Assembly (NCBI RefSeq): GCF_026113935.1
Contig: NZ_JAPEUL010000012.1
Location: 372,001-436,000 of the forward strand
Direction of reading: 5' to 3'
Length of the DNA: 64,000 nt
Source: Marinomonas rhodophyticola
GTDB taxonomy: Bacteria > Pseudomonadota > Gammaproteobacteria > Pseudomonadales > Marinomonadaceae
Shown: positions 58,298 through 64,000 of the stretch, in pieces
Position numbering within the stretch: the stretch's first letter is position 1
How the letters are laid out: every line of letters starts with the position of its first letter
The notes under the pieces: generated by a model
The model's input: the letters and a program-made list of their open reading frames with translations, nothing else
What the model was told of the DNA's origin: nothing
Database searches by the model: none
Position numbers and translations under genes: made by a program

Positions 58298-59478
58298 AAA
58301 TTACCTATTTGTTTGGCATGGTTTAAGCTTTCAATATACAGGTCTTTCATCGTCTGTTGAGAAATGTCCTTGGTTGCAAGGCGATTAAATGGGATTTTTT
58401 CCCAGCGTCCTGCTTCATATTCTTCAACAATTTTTAATACCCCACCTAAATTGCCTTTGTATTCTAAGAGCGCCGATTTGATGTGTTGTTCTAACGGCAA
58501 ATCTTTTAACAACAAAGGCAGTTCTTCATCAAGAAAACTAGGCAAATAGGAAAATAGGCCAACCAAGAATGCCCCCTCTAGTTTTGGAAACAGCGCCGCG
58601 GAAAGGTTTTGGCAAAAGCATGCGCGAGAAACAGCCATTGAAAACAAACAATCAGGTTTACCCGATACACTGCTTAGCATAGCGACACCGACCCATTTGA
58701 TTAAATCTCTAATACCGATGATTTCTATGGCACGTTGGGCATTGGCCACATTAAACTGACTTCTGTAAAGCACCGACTGCGTGAGTTTTATAATACGATA
58801 GGTCAATGTCGGGTCTCGTTCGATATAAGTAGCTAAAACACGCGGGGAAGACTCGCTGTTATTAAGGGCTGCGAGAAGATCAATTAAAATCATTTTATGA
58901 GCTAAAATTCGCTTACCTTTTATCGGTGTAGTTTTGTGAATGAAATTACCGCTAAAAAGCCCATCAGGTGACGCTTGTCGCAGCTGATCAAATTGCTCGG
59001 AATGTTCTATCTCATCCATCCAAATTCTCTTAGAGGATAAGAGAGGATGAGCTATTCTTGCTATTGCCTCTTCAGCTGTCAGTTGGTTTAAACTCAACAT
59101 GGCATAAGAAAACACATTAAATAAGTCGCCTGATAGAGCATCAGGCTCAGGGTTGATGATACCCAGCTGATAACCTTGTAAACGAAGTTCGCAAAGCATA
59201 TCGAGATGCTCATCAGTTAATGACTTTGCGCTCAAAAAAATGACCATGTGGATATGCGACTGCAAAGGCAAAACACTTAATTCATCTAAATTACTGTGCA
59301 AAAAAATAGTTTTTTGCTGAGTTATTTCGATAAGGTTGACATCAACAAATAAGGAGCTTAAAAAAGAGGTCTGTGGCCTTTCTGTTTCATTACTTGGATG
59401 CAATAGATAATACGCTGAGGTTTCTGACAATCGGTTCACCAAAGCTTTACGGCAAAAAAGTATATCAGTGTTCTTCAT
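58294..59478 (-). CDS. HDOD domain protein with degenerate EAL-like N-terminus
   Basis: The 394-residue protein belongs to the YuxH-like EAL/HDOD signalling family. Residues 1-190 resemble an EAL domain without catalytic motifs (no ExL or DDFGTG). Residues 195-390 form the HDOD helical domain (HKMILIDLLAALNN, YIERDPTLTYRIIKLTQS). Such proteins work in signal control of motility or c-di-GMP pathways. It is translationally coupled to tatD. cheV lies divergently 111 bp away, which fits a motility link. Confidence 0.85.
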   Translation of the reverse strand: MKNTDILFCRKALVNRLSETSAYYLLHPSNETERPQTSFLSSLFVDVNLIEITQQKTIFLHSNLDELSVLPLQSHIHMVIFLSAKSLTDEHLDMLCELRLQGYQLGIINPEPDALSGDLFNVFSYAMLSLNQLTAEEAIARIAHPLLSSKRIWMDEIEHSEQFDQLRQASPDGLFSGNFIHKTTPIKGKRILAHKMILIDLLAALNNSESSPRVLATYIERDPTLTYRIIKLTQSVLYRSQFNVANAQRAIEIIGIRDLIKWVGVAMLSSVSGKPDCLFSMAVSRACFCQNLSAALFPKLEGAFLVGLFSYLPSFLDEELPLLLKDLPLEQHIKSALLEYKGNLGGVLKIVEEYEAGRWEKIPFNRLATKDISQQTMKDLYIESLNHAKQIGNL

Positions 59479-59589
59479 TAAGGGTCCTTGCTAGAAGAGT
59501 GACACAAAAAATACAGTAAGATTTAGCCTTATAGAATATCATGGTTATAATGGATTAATGCCTTAATTTAAAAATGTTTGGAGTAATAT

Positions 59590-60525
59590 ATGGCAAGCAT
59601 GTTAGACGCTGTAGACCAAAGAACCAAGTTGGTTGGTGAAAACCGTTTGGAACTACTGATGTTCCGTCTTGGTGGAATGCAAATGTTCGCAATAAACGTG
59701 TTTAAAGTTCAAGAGGTAGTCATGTTACCTAAATTGAACTTAATGCCTCATAGACATCCATCTGTAGCTGGCGTCACGCATTTTCGTGGTAGAACCGTAC
59801 CCGTTATTGATTTATCTGAATCTATTGGTATGCGTCCTATTGATCGCACCCAACCATGCAACTTGATTGTGACTGAGTACAATAATACGGTACAAGGCTT
59901 TATGGTAGGAGAAGTTGATCGCATCATAAACATGAATTGGAATGAAATCCTACCACCACCTGACGGAACTGGGCGTCAACATTATCTTACTGCTATTACT
60001 CGGGTGAATGATCGTATCGTTGAAATTATTGACGTAGAAAAGGTGCTTGCTGAAATTTCTCCTTATGACAGCAGAGTGAGCGACCATGTCATTGATAAAG
60101 ATCTACTCACTTTGGCTAAGGGCTTGGAAGTGTTAGTCGTTGATGATTCCTCAGTCGGTTTGGCGCAATGTCGTTCAACGTTAGACTTTATGGGAATTAC
60201 CGTTCATGAAGCAACGGATGGTAAACGCGGTCTTGAGAAATTAAAAAAATGGGCGGCCGATGGGGAAATCGTACCTGAAAAATTACTCATGATGATAACC
60301 GATGCCGAAATGCCAGAAATGGACGGTTACCGACTGACCCGTGAAGTTCGTGAAGATCCTAGATTAAAAGATTTGTACATTGTTTTGCATACGTCTCTAA
60401 GTGGTAGTTTCAACAAAGCCATGGTGCAAAAAGTAGGTTGTGATGACTTTTTGTCAAAATTTCAACCAGATAAACTGGCTACTTTGATTCAAGAAAGAAT
60501 TCGAAGTGTGGTTGAAAGAGAGTAG
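59590..60525 (+). CDS. cheV: Chemotaxis protein CheV
   Basis: CheV joins a CheW-like coupling domain (residues 20-165; FAINVFKVQEVV, VTHFRGRTVPVIDL) to a response-regulator receiver domain (residues 180-305). The receiver has the acidic pair VVDDSS, the phosphoacceptor Asp in MITDAEMPEMDGY, the Thr/Ser in LHTSLSG and the Lys in FLSKFQPDK. It couples receptors to CheA and is tuned by phosphorylation. Length 311. TTTGGAG precedes ATG 59590. Confidence 0.95.
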   Translation: MASMLDAVDQRTKLVGENRLELLMFRLGGMQMFAINVFKVQEVVMLPKLNLMPHRHPSVAGVTHFRGRTVPVIDLSESIGMRPIDRTQPCNLIVTEYNNTVQGFMVGEVDRIINMNWNEILPPPDGTGRQHYLTAITRVNDRIVEIIDVEKVLAEISPYDSRVSDHVIDKDLLTLAKGLEVLVVDDSSVGLAQCRSTLDFMGITVHEATDGKRGLEKLKKWAADGEIVPEKLLMMITDAEMPEMDGYRLTREVREDPRLKDLYIVLHTSLSGSFNKAMVQKVGCDDFLSKFQPDKLATLIQERIRSVVERE

Positions 60526-60556
60526 CTTCTTGTAAATTATATTTGGTGGTTGGATG

Positions 60557-60582
60557 AAAAGCAGGCAGATGCCTGCTTTTTT
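60557..60582 (+). terminator. Rho-independent terminator after cheV
   Basis: AAAAGCAGGCA-GA-TGCCTGCTTTT hairpin followed by T residues. It lies inside the upstream open part of the TauE-like frame and shows that that frame must start later. Confidence 0.85.
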
Positions 60583-60615
60583 ATTCTGATTTTTATTGGG
60601 TACTGTGTGCTTGTT

Positions 60616-61419
60616 ATGTTTACCATTGAACTTATCTTTTTATTAATTTTTATTGGTGCCGCAACCGGCGCTACTTTTGCTTCGATTCATGTTTCACCAG
60701 CACTCATTGCGGTTCCTACTATTGGCTTTTTTTTACCTGTCTTTGGTCTTTCGTTTTCACAGTATATGTTGCCTATTGTCGCCACTTGCATCACTGCGTT
60801 TATACCGACGCATTTATATTCTTGGGTTCAGGCTATGAAACGACAGGATGTTGATTCCCAGAGCCTGATCTATTTAGCGCCTGGAATGGCAATGGGAGCA
60901 GTAATCGGTGCTCAACTTCTCTCGATCATCAACCTGTTAACCTTCAAAATCACTTTTTCGTTGATTGCACTCATAGCTGTGATCAATGTTGTGTACGAGT
61001 TACGTCAAAGACAGACACCTATCTTATTCATGAATATATTAGGGCGTCTGCCTACCGGCTTGTTTATTGGTGTTTTATCTCTGTTGTCAGGTAACGGTGG
61101 TGGCGTACTGGCTAGAAGTCTTTTGAAACAAAAAAACATAACGTCAAAGAATCAACAAGGAACCATTGATGGACTAGTTGTGTTTGCCTCCATTGCGGGT
61201 ATGGTGGGATTTATTTATCCCGCTCAGGCTCTGAATAGCATAGGCGAGTCAGGCTTTGCAGGTGCTATACATTTACCTTCTTTGCTGGTGTTGGCATGCA
61301 GCCATGGTTTTTTTTACTGGCTTTGTCGCCACCAGAGCAACCGATTGGATAAAAATGTTTTGTTGATCAGCTTTATAATTTTTATTGTTTGCTCAGCCAT
61401 ACGAATCTGGCTTTTATAG
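60616..61419 (+). CDS. Sulfite exporter TauE/SafE family membrane protein
   Basis: The product has about eight membrane helices in two repeats (ATGATFASIHVSPALIAVPTIG; GVLSLLSGNGGGVLAR), typical of TauE/SafE transporters for organic or inorganic anions. About 267 residues. The frame is open from 60550, but that includes the cheV terminator; ATG 60616 is taken as the start, with GTG 60607 possible. No strong ribosome-binding site is visible. Confidence 0.8.
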   Translation: MFTIELIFLLIFIGAATGATFASIHVSPALIAVPTIGFFLPVFGLSFSQYMLPIVATCITAFIPTHLYSWVQAMKRQDVDSQSLIYLAPGMAMGAVIGAQLLSIINLLTFKITFSLIALIAVINVVYELRQRQTPILFMNILGRLPTGLFIGVLSLLSGNGGGVLARSLLKQKNITSKNQQGTIDGLVVFASIAGMVGFIYPAQALNSIGESGFAGAIHLPSLLVLACSHGFFYWLCRHQSNRLDKNVLLISFIIFIVCSAIRIWLL

Positions 61420-61454
61420 ACACTTACGTGGTGCTATTTTCCAAATAGGATTTG

Positions 61455-61486
61455 AAAACACGCCATCTAAAATGGCGTGTTTTTTC
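61455..61486 (+). terminator. Rho-independent terminator after tauE-like gene
   Basis: AAAACACGCCAT-CTAAA-ATGGCGTGTTTT hairpin followed by T residues. Confidence 0.88.
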
Positions 61487-61546
61487 ATTATTCTTAACAT
61501 TCAAATGACATATAATACATCAAGACTTTAAACAAAAAGGTATGAC

Positions 61547-62554
61547 ATGAAAAACACGAGCGATTATGGTGTATTGATGATGAATTTAGGGACGCCGGAT
61601 GCTCCGCAAACAACTGAGGTTCGCCGTTATCTAAGGGAGTTTTTGTCTGACTCTCGTGTTGTAGATTTAAATCCTTTACTTTGGCAACCCATTCTTAACC
61701 TTATTGTATTAACGTTTCGTCCACCAAAAGTCGCCAAGGTGTATCAACAGGTCTGGATGGATGAAGGCTCACCACTGCTCGTACTCAGTCAGCGTCTAAA
61801 AGAAAATGTCAAAAAAGCTTTGCTTGAAAAAACTGGGCACTCTATTCCCGTTGAATTAGCAATGACCTATGGTAATCCCAGTGTTGAAAGTGCCGCCAAC
61901 AAATTAAGAGAGCAGGGCGTTAAAAATATCCTTGTTATGCCTATGTACCCTCAATTTTCGGCGACCACAACGGCGGCAGCCTACGACAGATTGATGAAAT
62001 CATTGAAGCGCTGCCCACACTGGCCATCCTTACAGTTACTCCATGATTATGCAGATCACCCTTTGTATATCAAAGCGCTTTGTAATTCCATACGCGCACA
62101 ATGGGACAAACAGGGAGAGCGGCGCCATCTTGTATTGTCTTATCATGGCATACCTAAGCGTTATGTCACTAATGGCGACCCTTATGCACGCCGTTGCGAA
62201 ACAACAAGCCGTTTGGTCGCCGAAGAGCTTGAGCTAGGAGATCATGAATGGACGCATGTGTATCAGTCACGATTTGGTCGAGAAGAATGGTTAAAGCCCT
62301 ATGCCGATGTCACATTGAAGGCTCTACCTTCTATGGGAATAAAGAAAATAAATGTAATTAGTCCTGCTTTTTCCATTGATTGCATTGAAACACTGGAAGA
62401 GGTCACATTAGAGTTAGGTGATGAGTTTAAACATAATGGAGGTTTGGCATTTGACTATATACCGGCATTAAACGATTCGCCTGATCAAGTAGACCTTTAT
62501 GTGAGTTTAATTGAAAAAAATACCAAGCAATGGGCACCAGATGATCTTAAATAG
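61547..62554 (+). CDS. hemH: Ferrochelatase
   Basis: HemH inserts ferrous iron into protoporphyrin IX, the last step of haem synthesis. The family motifs are MMNLGTPDAPQTTEVRRYL, MYPQFSATTTAA, the catalytic His in LSYHGIPKRY, and FSIDCIETLEE near the end. Length 335. AAAGG lies before ATG 61547. The HAD hydrolase gene overlaps its last 14 bp. Confidence 0.96.
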   Translation: MKNTSDYGVLMMNLGTPDAPQTTEVRRYLREFLSDSRVVDLNPLLWQPILNLIVLTFRPPKVAKVYQQVWMDEGSPLLVLSQRLKENVKKALLEKTGHSIPVELAMTYGNPSVESAANKLREQGVKNILVMPMYPQFSATTTAAAYDRLMKSLKRCPHWPSLQLLHDYADHPLYIKALCNSIRAQWDKQGERRHLVLSYHGIPKRYVTNGDPYARRCETTSRLVAEELELGDHEWTHVYQSRFGREEWLKPYADVTLKALPSMGIKKINVISPAFSIDCIETLEEVTLELGDEFKHNGGLAFDYIPALNDSPDQVDLYVSLIEKNTKQWAPDDLK

Positions 62555-63263
62555 CACACTAATTGACACCATCGCCTTTGATGCCGACGATACGCTTTGG
62601 CGCAATGAAGATATTTTTATTCATGCCCAAGATGCGTTTATTCATCTACTTTTGGCCTATCATGATGAGTCTTACATCCGCTCTCATCTAGGCGAGGTTC
62701 AAGTGAAAAATTTAGAGCACTTTGGTTATGGCATTAAAGGCTTTACTCTTTCAATGATAGAGACCGCCATAGAGCTGACAGAAGGGCGAATTACGGGGAA
62801 TGAAATACACGAGATCATTCAACTTGCAAAATGCATGCTAGCGTCGCCCGTTGAGTTGTTACCCAATATAAAGAATGTGTTAGAGCAACTAAAAGGACAG
62901 TATCGCTTATTGGTGATCACCAAAGGGGATCTTCTTGACCAAGAAAGTAAATTGGCCCGTTCTGGCATAGCGGATTACTTCGACGCTATTGAAATAGTCA
63001 GCGAGAAAACCTCAACCGTTTATCAGCAAATATTTCAACGTCATCAGATACCTGTCGAGCGGTTTTGATGATTGGAAATTCCTTGAAATCGGACATTTTA
63101 CGCGGTTCTAGATCTTGGTGCCCGAAGCGATTCATGTGCCTTGCCACAGTACTTGGGAACATGAGCAGGTAACTGATGACATATTGCTGCGTTATCATAA
63201 TTTACATACATTCAGTGATATCAGTCAGCTGATGGATTGGTTAAAAAAAGCGTCCCTAGATAA
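62541..63263 (+). CDS. HAD family hydrolase, frameshifted
   Basis: The product is a haloacid dehalogenase-like phosphatase. Motif I is IAFDADDTLWRN, motif II VITKG, motif III Lys in SEKTS, and motif IV appears in the other frame as MIGNSLKSDI. The frame changes near 63063, near 63110-63120, and probably in the A run 63243-63249, after which TAA 63261-63263 closes it. Joined length is about 240 residues. ATG 62541 overlaps the end of hemH. The substrate is unknown. Confidence 0.75.
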
Positions 63264-63279
63264 CAAGGAGGGCTGTTTA

Positions 63280-63597
63280 ATGAAACAAATAAAAGTCGCA
63301 ATTTATGCGCTTATTTTTATTTCCAGCGTTGCGATTGCAGATGAAGAAAGCAGCTTTGCCAAGGCCAAAGATGGCGTACAAAAGATGTGGGAAAAAACCA
63401 AAACTACCACATCAGGAAATCGCGGACGCGGCAACTGAAAAAGCGTCTGAGTTGAATAATAAAGCGTCTGAATTTGGCAATAAAGCATCAAAAGAGGCTA
63501 AAGAGATCTGGTGCAATAGTCTGGGATAAGCTGCAAGAAGTTGGAGACGCGACAGCGAGACGGCGCTAGAAAAGGTGCCTCAAAAATCAGAAGTCTA
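63280..63597 (+). CDS. Small exported repeat protein, frameshifted
   Basis: AAGGAGG lies eight bases before ATG 63280, which decides the start against the longer frame running in from the HAD gene. A signal peptide (YALIFISSVAIADE) is followed by helical Ala/Lys/Glu-rich sequence with NKASE-type repeats (ASELNNKASEFGNKASKEA). At least two frame changes lie near 63405-63415 and 63508-63515; further ones in the last third are likely. About 105 residues. Function unknown; the low-complexity helix resembles LEA-like or lipoprotein-like exported proteins. Confidence 0.5.
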
Positions 63598-63732
63598 GCG
63601 GGGCAAGAAGACTGCAAAGAAGACGGTGCACTTTGTGATCAAAACGAGAGGAGCGCGTGCGGGAAGTAGACAGCAAGTTAATAAGGGGTTCATCAAGTAA
63701 CTGGGAGCAAGAGTTCCTAGAGACAGGGTGAC
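63598..63732 (+). other. Unclear, low-quality stretch
   Basis: No frame stays convincing here. A Lys-rich run (KKTAKKTVHFVIKTRG) is readable for about 40 codons after the small exported gene, possibly its true continuation. With the indels around it I cannot assign a gene. Confidence 0.3.
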
Positions 63733-64000
63733 GATGCCCATATTAAGACGGCTAGAATTCGCTATCGATGCCCAAAATGTGAGAGCCTGCTAGTGTTAAA
63801 AACAGGCGCAAATGGCGAGTTTTGGGGCTGTGAATCCTATCCAAACTGCGACTACACGGCGAATAACGAAAACGGTAAGCCTGTTCGGGCAAAGAGGTAT
63901 TTTTGCCCTGCTTGTAAGTCGCCTCTCAGAAAGAAAAGCTTCAAAGACAACGTTTTTTGGGGGTGTTCTAATTACTCCTGAATGCAAAGTCACCGTTGAG
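63733..64000 (+). CDS. Topoisomerase-type C4 zinc-finger protein, partial, frameshifted
   Basis: The protein shows two zinc ribbons of the kind found at the C-terminus of DNA topoisomerase I: CPKCESLLVLKTGANGEFWG with CESYPNC, and CPACKSPLRKKS with WGCSNY and then PEC after a frame change near 63978-63982. ATG 63733 with AGGG upstream is a plausible start, with another frame change soon after. It runs off the right edge. It could be a small stand-alone zinc-finger protein (YrdD-like) or part of a longer protein. Confidence 0.6.

Noticed and set aside
60550-60615. Upstream start for the TauE-like gene
   Set aside because: The stretch includes a clear terminator hairpin of cheV.
1-64000. Mobile elements, prophage, defence island or CRISPR
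   Set aside because: No integrase, transposase, phage structural gene, restriction system or regular repeat array is visible on either strand; the gene orders are ancestral housekeeping ones.

Overview
This window looks like a chromosomal housekeeping segment of a marine gammaproteobacterium, most likely Oceanospirillales and close to Marinomonas. The basis is moderate to low GC, gammaproteobacterial protein families throughout, the order tolQRAB-pal-cpoB-tRNA(Lys)-nadA, the order nadK-glpG-yeaC-DUF2797-pepN, and a divergent tesA/ybbA-ybbP pair. No prophage, insertion sequence, CRISPR array, rRNA operon or plasmid function is visible. The genus is an inference from recall, not from a search.

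Layout. 1-5000 (minus strand): a partial spermidine synthase-like gene, the large FAD/Fe-S oxidase ydiJ, and mltC. 5.1-11.9 kb (plus): a PLP-dependent deaminase-like gene, nadK, glpG, yeaC, a DUF2797 gene and pepN. 12-18.7 kb (plus): a long coiled-coil lipoprotein with a C-terminal membrane segment, metH, btuR and a RidA protein. 18.7-24.4 kb: a cyclic-nucleotide-binding protein, ybiT, a MOSC protein, an ornithine/lysine decarboxylase with a structured leader, and a YeeE/YedE sulfur-transport pair. 24.6-30 kb: an uncharacterised gene plus terB-like gene, sodB, a membrane coiled-coil gene, and cysDN. 30-34 kb: a siderophore-interacting protein with a MarR regulator behind a Fur-box promoter, a GreA-tail protein, and aspS. 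34-42.4 kb (plus): ruvCAB, tolQRAB-pal-cpoB, two identical tRNA-Lys genes, nadA. 42-50 kb: a coiled-coil membrane protein, a nitroreductase, tRNA-Ser, and a GGDEF/thioesterase/PhoD-like operon; then yciH and a GNAT gene. 49.5-57.4 kb: tesA-hprA-truC divergent from ybbA-ybbP, then polB. 57.5-64 kb: an HDOD gene with tatD, cheV, a TauE-type exporter, hemH, a HAD hydrolase, a small repeat protein and a zinc-ribbon protein cut by the window end.

About twenty genes are broken by single-base frameshifts, including ones that are essential or nearly always conserved (aspS, metH, ruvA, ruvC, tolA, tolB, sodB). Many breaks sit in or beside homopolymers and the other frame continues with perfect family similarity, so I read them as sequencing or assembly errors. 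I give each such gene as one CDS over its full span and mark the break. The last 500 bases are the worst. The observations I rate highest are a possible outer-to-inner membrane tether (12068-13638), the leader of the decarboxylase gene (23340-23535), a GIY-YIG-like motif set in the DUF2797 protein, and the Fur/MarR-type control region at 31303-31346.
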